Positions 36,023-44,222 of a DNA stretch of 64,000 bases are shown here, piece after piece (position 1 is the first letter of the stretch; each line of letters begins with the position of its first letter). Both the position numbers and the translations under genes were made by a program. This DNA is from Bordetella parapertussis (GTDB lineage: Bacteria > Pseudomonadota > Gammaproteobacteria > Burkholderiales > Burkholderiaceae_C), in the NCBI GenBank assembly GCA_945888535.1, contig CAMDAN010000001.1:1-64000 (forward strand), written 5' to 3'. The notes under the pieces were generated by a model. It had not been told where the DNA came from and made no database searches. It saw only the letters and a program-made list of their open reading frames with translations.

Positions 36023-37025
36023 CACCTTGCTGCAGGTGCGAGACCTGCGCGTGCACTACCCCCTCAAAAGTGGGTTTCTCCAGCCCAAAACGCTGCTCAA
36101 GGCCGTCGACGGCGTGAGCTTCGAGATCGAACGCGGCCGAACCTTTGGAATCGTTGGCGAAAGCGGCTCAGGCAAAAGCACCACCGCCCTGGCTGTGATG
36201 CGCCTGGCCCCGGTGACCGCTGGCCAGATTCAATTGGGTGACGCCCCGATTAGCACACTGCAAGGCGAAGCCCTGCGGCTGCAGCGCAAACGCTTTCAGA
36301 TGGTGTTCCAAGACCCGTTTGCCTCGCTCAACCCCCGGGTGCGCGCAGGCCAGGCGATTCGGGATGCGTTGGATTTGATGAACGTAGGCACGCCTGCCGA
36401 GCGAGACGACTTGGCCCGCACGCTTTTTATGCAAGCCGGCCTGCGCCCCGAACAAATGCAGCTGTTTCCCCACCAGTTTTCAGGCGGCCAGCGCCAGCGC
36501 ATCGCCCTGGCCCGGGCTCTGGCCGGGCGGCCCGAACTGCTGGTCTGTGACGAACCCGTATCAGCGCTCGATGTGGCCATTCAGGCGCAAATCCTGAACC
36601 TCATGCAGCGGCTGCAAAAAGAGCTGGGGCTGACCTACCTATTCATCTCGCACGACCTGGGCGTGATCCGCCACATGTGCGATGACATCGCCGTCATGTA
36701 CCTGGGGCAGTTTGTGGAACGCGCACCCCGCGAAGACCTGTTTGCCCACCCCCTGCACCCCTACACGCTGGCCCTGTGGTCGGCTGCGCCGTCGATGGAC
36801 GCACGCGGCCAAAAACGCAAGCTGCGCATCCGCCTGCAAGGCGACCCGCCCAGCCCGCTCAATGTGCCCAGCGGCTGCCGTTTTGCCGGTCGTTGCCCCT
36901 TTGCCGAAGACGCCTGCCGCGCCGCACCTCCACCCTTGCGCGAAGTGCTGCCCGGCCACCATGTGGCCTGTCACCGCGTATCAGACGCGGGACAGCCGCT
37001 GTACCCCTTGCCAACGATTAGCTGA
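36015..37025 (+). CDS. Dpp-type ABC transporter ATPase, DppF family
   Basis: A 336-residue ATPase with Walker A GESGSGKSTT, signature FSGGQRQRIALARAL, Walker B LLVCDEPVSALDVA and the switch FISHDLG. The C-terminal segment has the Cys-rich SGCRFAGRCPFAEDAC typical of the family. An AAGGA site lies just upstream inside DppD. The gene is strongly GC-rich compared with the receptor at the head of the same operon. It ends the five-gene importer, 39 bases before the amidohydrolase. Confidence 0.93.
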   Translation: MRDTLLQVRDLRVHYPLKSGFLQPKTLLKAVDGVSFEIERGRTFGIVGESGSGKSTTALAVMRLAPVTAGQIQLGDAPISTLQGEALRLQRKRFQMVFQDPFASLNPRVRAGQAIRDALDLMNVGTPAERDDLARTLFMQAGLRPEQMQLFPHQFSGGQRQRIALARALAGRPELLVCDEPVSALDVAIQAQILNLMQRLQKELGLTYLFISHDLGVIRHMCDDIAVMYLGQFVERAPREDLFAHPLHPYTLALWSAAPSMDARGQKRKLRIRLQGDPPSPLNVPSGCRFAGRCPFAEDACRAAPPPLREVLPGHHVACHRVSDAGQPLYPLPTIS

Positions 37026-37064
37026 ATCACTGATCACGCGTTCCTACTTTTGAGGAAAATAGCC

Positions 37065-38735
37065 ATGAGCCCTACCACCATTTACGTAGCCCGCGAAATC
37101 ATCACCATGAACCCGATGCAGGCCTCGGCCACCCATGTGGCGGTGCGCGATGGCCGTATTCTGGGCGTGGGCGACTTGGCAGAGCTGGCCCAATGGGGTG
37201 CATACACGCTGGACACTCGCTTTGCCGACTGCACGCTGATGCCCGGCCTGATCGAAGGCCACTGCCACTTGAAGGAAGGCGGCATGTGGGACCTGGAATA
37301 CCTGGGCTGGTTTGACCGCCTAAACCCCTGGGGCCAGACCGTCAAGGGCCTGCGCTCCATGGAAGCGGTGGTGCAACGCCTGATCGAGATCGACCAAAAG
37401 ATGCAAAAGAGCGGCGAACCCGCCGACAAGCCCTTGCTGGCCTGGGGGTTCGACCCGATTTATTTTGGGGGCGAGCGCATGACGGTGGACCACCTGGACC
37501 GCGCCAGCAGCACACGCCCCATCGTGATTGCGCACGCCAACGGCCACCTGATGAACGTCAACAGCACCATGCTGCGCATCGCCGAGATCGACGAAGACAT
37601 CGAAGTCGAAGGTGTCGTCAAATTCAAGGACGGTCCCCGCAAGGGTCACCCCAACGGCGAACTGCAAGAACCAGCAGCCATGCACTTGGTCATGCGCCAT
37701 GTGGGCGCGGCTGGGCTGATGTCGCCCATGGACGAGACCGGCATGATGAACTTTGCGCGCTTGGCAAAAATGCAAGGCGTGACCACCGCCACCGACCTGG
37801 TCAACACCCTAAGCGAAGCCGACTGCGCGGTGCTGGAATCGGCCCTAGCCAAAGACGAATGCTGCGTGCGTATCTTGCCCGCATTCAAGGCCTTTCATGG
37901 CACGCACGGCGCAACGCAAGGCGCCGAGCACGTCAATGCCATGAAAAAACGTAACACCGACAAGCTGCGCTACGGCTTGGTCAAGATGATGCTGGACGGC
38001 TCGATTCAGGGCTTTTCGGCGCGCATGCGCTGGCCCGGCCACTTCAACGGCGCACCCAACGGCATCTGGGTCACCGCCCCAAGCCAGTACGAGGCTGACT
38101 TCGAGATCTACCACCGCGCAGGCCTGCACATCCACACCCACACCAACGGCGATGAAGCCAGCCTGGCGGCGATTGATGCTGTGGAACGCGTGCTGGCCCG
38201 CGCTCCGCGCACCGACCACCGCCACACCCTGCAACACGCGCAAATGGTCGATGCCCCGATGTTCCGGCGCATGGCCAGCCTGGGCCTGTGTGCCAACCTG
38301 TTTGCCAACCACCTGTGGTACTGGGGCGACCAGCATTACGAAATGACCATGGGCCCCGACCGCGCCCACCGGCTCGATGCCTGCGCCAGCGCCCTGGACG
38401 CTGGGGTCGCACTGGCCATCCACTCCGACGCCCCGGTCACGCCACTGGGCCCGCTGTTCACCGCCTGGTGCGCCGTCAACCGCATCACCCCCAAAGGCCG
38501 CGTGCTGGGCGAAAAAGAACGCCTCACTGTGCCGCAAGCCCTGCACGCTATCACCTTGGGCGCTGCCTGGACCCTGAAGATGGACCAGGAAATTGGTAGC
38601 ATCGAAGTAGGCAAACGTGCCGATTTTTGCGTGCTGCTGGACAACCCGCTGACCCTGGGCGCTGACAAGCTCAAAGACGCCCGCGTCTGGGGTACGGTGC
38701 TAGGCGGTCAGGCATTTCCATCACAAGCAGCTTGA
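37065..38735 (+). CDS. Amidohydrolase, YtcJ-like (amidohydrolase family 3)
   Basis: A 556-residue cytoplasmic metal-dependent hydrolase of the YtcJ group. The metal-binding HxH is H66/H68 in EGHCHL, with later ligands in HTHTNGDEAS, HTLQHAQMVD and IHSDAPV; the final LGAAWTLKMDQEIGSIEVGKRADF segment is the small beta-sandwich domain typical of amidohydrolases. The ATG follows TGAGG. It is transcribed directly behind the Dpp-type importer, so it probably acts on the imported compound by hydrolysing an amide, lactam or carbamate. No characterised relative can be named. Confidence 0.9.
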   Translation: MSPTTIYVAREIITMNPMQASATHVAVRDGRILGVGDLAELAQWGAYTLDTRFADCTLMPGLIEGHCHLKEGGMWDLEYLGWFDRLNPWGQTVKGLRSMEAVVQRLIEIDQKMQKSGEPADKPLLAWGFDPIYFGGERMTVDHLDRASSTRPIVIAHANGHLMNVNSTMLRIAEIDEDIEVEGVVKFKDGPRKGHPNGELQEPAAMHLVMRHVGAAGLMSPMDETGMMNFARLAKMQGVTTATDLVNTLSEADCAVLESALAKDECCVRILPAFKAFHGTHGATQGAEHVNAMKKRNTDKLRYGLVKMMLDGSIQGFSARMRWPGHFNGAPNGIWVTAPSQYEADFEIYHRAGLHIHTHTNGDEASLAAIDAVERVLARAPRTDHRHTLQHAQMVDAPMFRRMASLGLCANLFANHLWYWGDQHYEMTMGPDRAHRLDACASALDAGVALAIHSDAPVTPLGPLFTAWCAVNRITPKGRVLGEKERLTVPQALHAITLGAAWTLKMDQEIGSIEVGKRADFCVLLDNPLTLGADKLKDARVWGTVLGGQAFPSQAA

Positions 38736-38766
38736 GTAAAAACCTGCTGCTGCCGCCGCTCTAAGA

Positions 38767-39753
38767 ATGACAGACTTCCAGCCTATACAAAGAATTCCCC
38801 TGACTGTCATTGGTGGGTTTCTGGGCGCTGGAAAAACCAGTTTACTGGTGCACTGGCTACAGCAAGCTAAAGGTAAGCGCATCGCGGTGCTGGTCAATGA
38901 CTTCGGAGATATCAACATTGATGCGGAGCTTTTACGCCAAAGTAACAGCAACACGATTGCACTCAGCAATGGATGTGTTTGTTGTGAAATCGGTGGGGAT
39001 TTAAGCAATGCTCTGCTCAAGGTTCTTGTCGACCCCGAGCCTTTTGATGCCATCGTGGTGGAAGCCAGTGGCGTGTCTGACCCCTGGCCCATTGCTCAGA
39101 TCGCACTGGCCGACAAGCGCTTGCAGCTTCACAACGTCTTGGTCATGGTTGATGCCAGCACCATTCGTATGCAAGCCAACGATCCTCTGCTCAAAGATAC
39201 CTTGTTGCGCCAATTGAAAAGCGCAGATCTGCTGGTACTGAACAAAACGGATTTATGCACAGTCGATGAAATCAAAGACTGCCAAATGTGGTTGCGCGAG
39301 ACACTTGGCGACGTTTCCTGCATCACATCGCAATGGGGAAAATTAGAACTACAACTGTTAGAAGCCCACTGGAACCCGGGTGAATCTAACCACCACGATG
39401 AATCCCAAGACAGACATTTAGATACGAAAACAATTCATTTTCACGAACAGCATGCGATCCAATTCCAAGGCCACTCGCAGGTTTTTCAAAGCCAAAGCCA
39501 TTTAACGACGCGTATTTTCAATACGCAAGTTTTGCGGTCCCAACTCAATGACATCCCGCCCTGCGTGATACGCCTCAAAGGTTGGGTCAAAACACAAGAA
39601 CATGGTTGGTCTGGGATTCAATATGCGGGAAGGCACGCAAGCGTGCAACGTTCTAAAGTTGCAGCAACAGAAGGTCAAGTTATGTGCATCTATTTAAAAA
39701 ACAAGGCCACAGAGGGCACTGTAAAAAAATGGATTACGGAAATATTTGGATAA
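38767..39753 (+). CDS. CobW/COG0523-family G3E GTPase, probable metallochaperone
   Basis: A 328-residue GTPase. Walker A is GGFLGAGKTS (16-25), the family metal-binding CxCC is C70-V-C72-C73 in NGCVCCEIGGD, and the guanine-specificity NKTD is in LVLNKTDLCTVDE. A His-rich linker (NHHDESQDRHLD, IHFHEQHAIQF) precedes a CobW C-terminal domain (CVIRLKGWVK). Members load zinc, cobalt or similar metals into client enzymes. The neighbouring amidohydrolase is metal-dependent and is an obvious possible client. The composition is AT-rich, unlike the amidohydrolase 31 bases upstream, so the two genes may have been joined recently. Confidence 0.88.
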   Translation: MTDFQPIQRIPLTVIGGFLGAGKTSLLVHWLQQAKGKRIAVLVNDFGDINIDAELLRQSNSNTIALSNGCVCCEIGGDLSNALLKVLVDPEPFDAIVVEASGVSDPWPIAQIALADKRLQLHNVLVMVDASTIRMQANDPLLKDTLLRQLKSADLLVLNKTDLCTVDEIKDCQMWLRETLGDVSCITSQWGKLELQLLEAHWNPGESNHHDESQDRHLDTKTIHFHEQHAIQFQGHSQVFQSQSHLTTRIFNTQVLRSQLNDIPPCVIRLKGWVKTQEHGWSGIQYAGRHASVQRSKVAATEGQVMCIYLKNKATEGTVKKWITEIFG

Positions 39754-39769
39754 TTTTAGGGTTGAGACC

Positions 39770-41494
39770 ATGATTTATGCTTTACAAGAACATATCGATA
39801 GTTACACCGCAAAAGGCTGGTGGGGTGAGAAAACATTGTGGGACTATTTCCTAGAAAGCTTGCATCAATTTCCTGATCAAGAAGCAGTCGTTGATGCACC
39901 CAATCGCTTGAGTTTTGCTCATGGGGAACCGCAACGCTGGAGTTGGAAGACCCTGGCCGAGCACACAGACAAAGTAGCTTTATCACTGCTTAAAAGTGGC
40001 ATCAAGCGCGATGATATTGTGGTTGTTCAACTCCCAAACTGCGTAGAGCAAATCGCCGTTTTTCTGGCCTGCGCCAGACTCGGAATCATTCTCTCCCCCG
40101 TACCCGTTCAGTACCGGGATCACGAGTTGAACCACGTGCTAAAAATCACCGAAGCAAGTGCAGTCATTACGTTCACCCGAATAGGAAAAGTGGAACAAGC
40201 CTATGAAGCAGCCCACGCATTTATCCATTTAAAAGACAAGCACACTCCATTGCACACTGTTTTGTGTTGGGGACTTAACCCCCCGGCTGATGCAACACCC
40301 ATTGAATCGGGACCAATCAGTGAGAAAGATAGGCAAACGATTGCCAGTGCGACTTCAAATGCATCCATTACTGCTAACGACATATTTACCATTTGCTGGA
40401 CTTCCGGAACCGAGGCAGAGCCCAAAGGCGTTCCTAGAAGCCACAACGAGTGGATATTGTCGGGGCAGGCTGTTGCGCAAGCCGCTCAGCTACAAAAAGG
40501 GGCACGACTCCTGAACCCGTTTCCTCTTGTCAATATGTCTGGCATTTCAGGAACATTTACCAGTTGGCTGCTTGTGGGCGGCACGGTTATTCAACACCAT
40601 CCATTTGATTTGCCTATTTTTTTGCAGCAACTTCGCGAAGAAAAAATAGACTACACCGTTGCCCCTCCCACCATATTGACCATGATGCTGAAAAATCCTG
40701 ATTTATTGGATGGAATTGATTTCAAGCGTCTTCAACGCATGGGGACGGGATCAGCGCCCCTCTCGCCTTGGTTGGTTAAAGGCTTTGAGACAACCCTTGG
40801 GGTTGAAATCGTAAATTATTACGGATCCAACGAAGGTGCGAGCTTGTGCGGCGCGTACGACGATATTCCTGATGCGGAAATGCGTGCCCAATTTTTCCCA
40901 AGGGCTGGCATCCCTGGTTTCCAGTGGCGCTTGCCTTTATTCAATAGGATTCAAACCCGCTTGGTTGATTTAGACACAGAAAAAGAAATTACTGAAAACG
41001 GTTATCCGGGAGAGTTACGCTTTGCAGGTCCAAGTGTATTTAGCCAATACTTCCGAGCCCCTGCCATGACTGCCAATGCGTTCGACGCGCAAGGCTTCTA
41101 TAAAACCGGCGATCTTTTCGAAATCGCTGGAGAACAACAACAGTACTATCGCTTTGTTGGTCGATCCAAAGACTTGGTTATCCGTGGCGGAATGAACATT
41201 TCAAGCGAAGAAATTGAAATCTTATTGGCTAGCCACCCCGATATTCTTGAGGTAGCGATTGTTGGCTATCCTGATGAACGCCTGGGTGAAAAAATATGCG
41301 CATGCGTAGTGGAAAAACTTTCTAGCACGGTGTCACTAGACTCCATCAAAGCATTTTTACTTCAAGAGAAAAAAGTGGCGATGTTCAAACTGCCAGAGAA
41401 ACTCATGGTGGTGCCCGCTTTACCCAGAAACCCTGTCGGCAAAATCTTAAAGCGTGTGCTCCGAGAAACACTGGCAAGCAAATCGCTCCACTAA
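39770..41494 (+). CDS. AMP-dependent acyl/aryl-CoA ligase with an unusual P-loop
   Basis: A 574-residue ANL-superfamily ligase. The phosphate-binding motif reads WTSGTEAEPKGVPRSHNEW, with Glu-Ala where most members have Thr-Gly. Other motifs are regular: YYGSNEGA for A5, YKTGDLF for A7, GRSKDLVIRGGMNIS for A8 and NPVGKILKRVLRE at the C-terminus with the catalytic Lys. The ATG at 39770 is used; a TTG at 39746 overlapping the GTPase is possible. The N-terminus (YTAKGWWGEKTLWDYFLESL) resembles 2,3-dihydroxybenzoate-AMP and cyclohexanecarboxylate-CoA ligases. It probably activates the acid released by the amidohydrolase; this is inference. Confidence 0.85.
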   Translation: MIYALQEHIDSYTAKGWWGEKTLWDYFLESLHQFPDQEAVVDAPNRLSFAHGEPQRWSWKTLAEHTDKVALSLLKSGIKRDDIVVVQLPNCVEQIAVFLACARLGIILSPVPVQYRDHELNHVLKITEASAVITFTRIGKVEQAYEAAHAFIHLKDKHTPLHTVLCWGLNPPADATPIESGPISEKDRQTIASATSNASITANDIFTICWTSGTEAEPKGVPRSHNEWILSGQAVAQAAQLQKGARLLNPFPLVNMSGISGTFTSWLLVGGTVIQHHPFDLPIFLQQLREEKIDYTVAPPTILTMMLKNPDLLDGIDFKRLQRMGTGSAPLSPWLVKGFETTLGVEIVNYYGSNEGASLCGAYDDIPDAEMRAQFFPRAGIPGFQWRLPLFNRIQTRLVDLDTEKEITENGYPGELRFAGPSVFSQYFRAPAMTANAFDAQGFYKTGDLFEIAGEQQQYYRFVGRSKDLVIRGGMNISSEEIEILLASHPDILEVAIVGYPDERLGEKICACVVEKLSSTVSLDSIKAFLLQEKKVAMFKLPEKLMVVPALPRNPVGKILKRVLRETLASKSLH

Positions 41495-41527
41495 ACGACT
41501 TTTGAGTCACATTGAGCGATTGCACAC

Positions 41528-41860
41528 TTAGGGAACCAATTGAGCCATTTGCTCCGGTGCTTTTTCAGCCGGAAAACGAACCCAATTGCTTTTGTCAGCG
41601 CCCACGGTCGAAGGCTTTGACCAGTTGACGGTTTTGACGCTGGGGTATTGAACCCACTTCACAGACTCAGCGCGAGGGGCTACCTCTGCCGCTGGAGTTT
41701 TGACCGCTTGAGCGACATAGCGAACCCAGCTCTCGGTTTTATCGCCAGCCAAGGCAGATCCTGAAAAAACAAGCGTCGCAAAGGCAGCGGTAAGCCAACC
41801 CTTGACTTGGTGCTGGGCGCGAAAAGAGACAAGGGAAACAAATGAAAAATGGGTGGCCAT
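41528..41860 (-). CDS. Small secreted protein with Trp-containing repeats
   Basis: A 110-residue protein I do not recognise. A signal peptide is likely (GWLTAAFATLVFSGSALA, cleavage near residue 38), preceded by an unusually long n-region. The mature part of about 72 residues has four similar short units: ESWVRYVAQ, VKWVQYPSV, VNWSKPST and SNWVRFPAE, separated by charged or Pro/Ala stretches. Repeated Trp-Val-x-Tyr/Phe units suggest surface or carbohydrate contact, but there is no known domain. It is convergent with the ligase gene and divergent from the exonuclease gene. Ribosome-binding signals are weak. Confidence 0.6.
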   Translation of the reverse strand: MATHFSFVSLVSFRAQHQVKGWLTAAFATLVFSGSALAGDKTESWVRYVAQAVKTPAAEVAPRAESVKWVQYPSVKTVNWSKPSTVGADKSNWVRFPAEKAPEQMAQLVP

Positions 41861-42011
41861 AAAAGTGCTTTCTTGAAACGATAAGCCCGTTGCTAAAGGA
41901 ATCCGGTTACGCCACTTTGTCTGTCAAGTTTTTGACCTTGCTTTAAAAATCAGCGCTTCCAATGACTAAAAAGCAATTAGCGTGCCGCCGACACCCTGAC
42001 GCCCTTTACCT
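41861..42011. other. Divergent intergenic region
   Basis: These 151 bases lie between the small secreted protein and the exonuclease gene and must hold both promoters. They contain an AT-rich centre (CAAGTTTTTGACCTTGCTTTAAAAATC, key: TTGACC ... TTTAAAAAT, about 41934-41950) where the spacing is too short for a standard promoter. I see no repeats or hairpin. Confidence 0.35.
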
Positions 42012-42620
42012 GTGACAATGGGCCCAATGACCGCCCACCAAACGACCCCCGACAAAGAAGCCATCGCCCTGCTTCCGCCCTTTGAGCGGCTGGGCCTAGA
42101 CCGAATCACCCTCGTGAATACGGGAAAGCAAGCCACGCTTGCGTATGACGCGCTCGTGGTCGCTCAGGCTTGGGGGTTTGACACCGAATCCAAGCCGACC
42201 TTTAAAGTCGGAGAAGCCTCGGACGGGCCGCATGTATTGCAACTGTCTACGCGGGAACAGGCCTGGGTATTTCAACTGCACGACCCCGACTGCCGCGCTA
42301 TCGCGGCCGACTTGCTTGCGCGGGGCGGCATTGCCAAAGCAGGCTTTGGTTTAGGCGATGACCGCAAACGCATCATCCAAAAACTAGGCATTGAGCCCGA
42401 AGGCATTTTGGAACTCAACGCCGTCTTTCACGCTAGGGGTTACCGCAAAGACATGGGCGTCAAAGGCGCGGTAGCGGTGCTTTTCAACCAACGGTTTCAA
42501 AAGTCCAAGAAAGCCGCGACCAGCAACTGGGCCAACCCTCGGTTAAGCGAGTCGCAATTGGTCTATGCAGCCAATGACGCGTATGCGGCTATTTGCGTTT
42601 GGGAAGCACTGGGGCTTTGA
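42012..42620 (+). CDS. 3'-5' exonuclease domain protein (DEDDy, RNase D-like)
   Basis: A 202-residue single-domain exonuclease. The DEDD residues are visible: D57 and E59 in GFDTESKP, the second Asp region in GFGLGDDRKRI and the Tyr-x3-Asp in LVYAANDAY near residue 190. It lacks the HRDC domain of full RNase D and is close in length to stand-alone WRN/RNase D-like exonucleases. It would trim RNA or DNA 3' ends using two metal ions. The start is GTG at 42012 as listed; ATGs at 42018 and 42027 are equally good and the N-terminus before PPFERLGLD is not conserved. Confidence 0.85.
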   Translation: MTMGPMTAHQTTPDKEAIALLPPFERLGLDRITLVNTGKQATLAYDALVVAQAWGFDTESKPTFKVGEASDGPHVLQLSTREQAWVFQLHDPDCRAIAADLLARGGIAKAGFGLGDDRKRIIQKLGIEPEGILELNAVFHARGYRKDMGVKGAVAVLFNQRFQKSKKAATSNWANPRLSESQLVYAANDAYAAICVWEALGL

Positions 42621-42637
42621 ACTATGAGCTTTGAAAT

Positions 42638-43549
42638 TTAGTTTCCCATTGAAACCTGACTCAAACGGAATTGCCCCGGTGTCATGGCGGACTCGCGCTT
42701 AAAGAATTTCACAAAATTGGTGGGGTCGTCAAACCCCAAATCAATCGCTATGGATTGAACTGCTGCATCGGTATGCGCCAGTAAACGCTTTGCTTCTAAG
42801 GCGATGCGTTGGTTGATACAACTTTTGGTGGAGTACCCCGTTGATGACAAACAAGCGCGATTGAGTATTTTTACACTCAATCCCAACGCATCTCCAAAGT
42901 GTTGAACTTGGTGTTTTGTTGTGAAATCTTTTTCAAGCTGAATTTTGAAGCGTTCGAAATGCACCAAGGCTCGGCACGCTGATTTTTCAGAATCAAAACT
43001 CAGTTCTTGTGCCATACATAAGTGAAGTAACAAGTAGCTCAGTTGCAGTTGGAGCAGGCTTTGTAACGTAGGGAAATCGCTGACTTGGGCGCTGTCTTTC
43101 TGCATTTTTTGGAGAGCTGCAGAGAGTTCTTCCCACGCAGCTTTTGACAACGACGCATTGACAGGAAGTCGGTCGATGCGTGAAGAAAATGCCAAATCCA
43201 TACCCAAACCACTTGTCGCAAAGTACAAGCGCTCCGGTCTAAAAACAACCATATCCCCATTCCACGGATGAGTGAAATCATGCCGAAAAATCTGTCCCGG
43301 CTTAATTAACAAACAGTCGCCCTGCTTCGCCGGAACCGGGTTGAAATCGATCCATGGGCATGTTTGTCCCGATGTGACGGATATCAAACGGTAAAAATTA
43401 GCTCTTGACACTCGAGACAAGGCGGAAATGGGCGCTCGCTGACGTAACTGCGCAATGGAAAGCATCTCAATACCCAAACGCTCATCGGCAGAGTGCTTAA
43501 ATGAAAGAGGGGCGATTGAAATGGGGTTGGCATTGGAATGGTTTGGCAT
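42638..43549 (-). CDS. AraC-family transcriptional regulator
   Basis: A 303-residue regulator with an N-terminal AraC-binding-like domain and a C-terminal double helix-turn-helix. The latter shows FGDALGLSVKILNRACLSSTGYSTK (key: LGLS, LNRAC), QRIALEAKRLLAHT and IAIDLGFDDPTNFVKFFKRESAMTPGQFR, the standard AraC signature. The ATG at 43549 has GGAC about 7 bases upstream; one at 43570 is possible. It is divergent from the secreted SnoaL-like gene, which it probably activates. The convergent exonuclease gene ends 18 bases from its stop. Confidence 0.9.
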   Translation of the reverse strand: MPNHSNANPISIAPLSFKHSADERLGIEMLSIAQLRQRAPISALSRVSRANFYRLISVTSGQTCPWIDFNPVPAKQGDCLLIKPGQIFRHDFTHPWNGDMVVFRPERLYFATSGLGMDLAFSSRIDRLPVNASLSKAAWEELSAALQKMQKDSAQVSDFPTLQSLLQLQLSYLLLHLCMAQELSFDSEKSACRALVHFERFKIQLEKDFTTKHQVQHFGDALGLSVKILNRACLSSTGYSTKSCINQRIALEAKRLLAHTDAAVQSIAIDLGFDDPTNFVKFFKRESAMTPGQFRLSQVSMGN

Positions 43550-43662
43550 GAAATGTCCGTTATTTACCATTTTAAGGCAGATCCTGATCTTTTCCAAACA
43601 CACGCAACCCCTGACACTAGCCTCACGTCTCTAAGAGAGCCGGATTGAACAAAAGGAATTTT

Positions 43663-44169
43663 ATGAACACATCACTTTTCAACTCTAAAACCGTTGCCGC
43701 TGCCGCTTTGGCAGTCACCATGGCAAGCGGTTCCGCATTGGCGCAAAGCAACCTGTCGAATGAGGCTGCACGCCAAATGGTTGAGCCGTTTTACAACATG
43801 CTCACCCTTCCCGCCACGAAGGACGTCCGCGGTATCGCAGAAAAATTTCTGACGCCCGACTGGAAGTCTTACTCGGACGACACGAATTTCAAAGGACGTG
43901 AAGCCTTCATTAACCAAGTTATGGGTTTTGGCAAACTGATTCCTGATTTGAAATGGGAAATTCGCGATGTCATGGTTTCTGGAGACCGTATTGTGGTTCG
44001 CTCAACCTTGTCTGGAACGCCTGGCGGCCCGATATTTGGAACCCCTACCAATGGCAAGAGTTTTCAAGCCATGGCTATTGACATCCACACCATCCAAAAT
44101 GGGCAAAGTGTCAAAGTTCACCACATTGAAGATTGGGCCAGCGCATTGCGCCAACTCTCAGTCAAATAA
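43663..44169 (+). CDS. Secreted SnoaL-like / ester cyclase family protein
   Basis: A 168-residue protein with a clear signal peptide (hydrophobic TVAAAALAVTMASGSALA, cleavage near residue 24). The mature part is a SnoaL/NTF2-like cone: FYNMLTLPATKDV, FLTPDWKSYSD, FKGREAFINQVMGFGKLIPDLKWEIRDVMVSGDRIVVR (key: PDLKW, DRIVVR), and the end VHHIEDWASALRQL. Members catalyse aldol cyclisations or hydrolysis in antibiotic pathways, but many secreted ones have no known activity. AAAAGGAA precedes the ATG. The divergent AraC gene probably controls it, and a strong hairpin terminator follows. Confidence 0.82.
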   Translation: MNTSLFNSKTVAAAALAVTMASGSALAQSNLSNEAARQMVEPFYNMLTLPATKDVRGIAEKFLTPDWKSYSDDTNFKGREAFINQVMGFGKLIPDLKWEIRDVMVSGDRIVVRSTLSGTPGGPIFGTPTNGKSFQAMAIDIHTIQNGQSVKVHHIEDWASALRQLSVK

Positions 44170-44181
44170 TTGATTGTGACC

Positions 44182-44222
44182 AAATAGAGCCACTGCTGGC
44201 GAAGCCAGCAGTGGCTCTATTT
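44182..44222. terminator. Bidirectional terminator between convergent genes
   Basis: A perfect 19-base inverted repeat (AAATAGAGCCACTGCTGGC, 44182-44200, and its complement 44204-44222) is separated by GAA. The stem ends in AAA/TTT on both sides, so it can act in both directions. It lies 13 bases after the SnoaL-like stop and runs over the stop codon of the MBL gene (44217-44219) on the other strand, which is an economical but unusual arrangement. Confidence 0.8.

Noticed and set aside
37845-38546. Open frame of 233 codons opposite the amidohydrolase
   Set aside because: Same reason: shadow of a GC-rich gene with clear metal-binding motifs on the plus strand.
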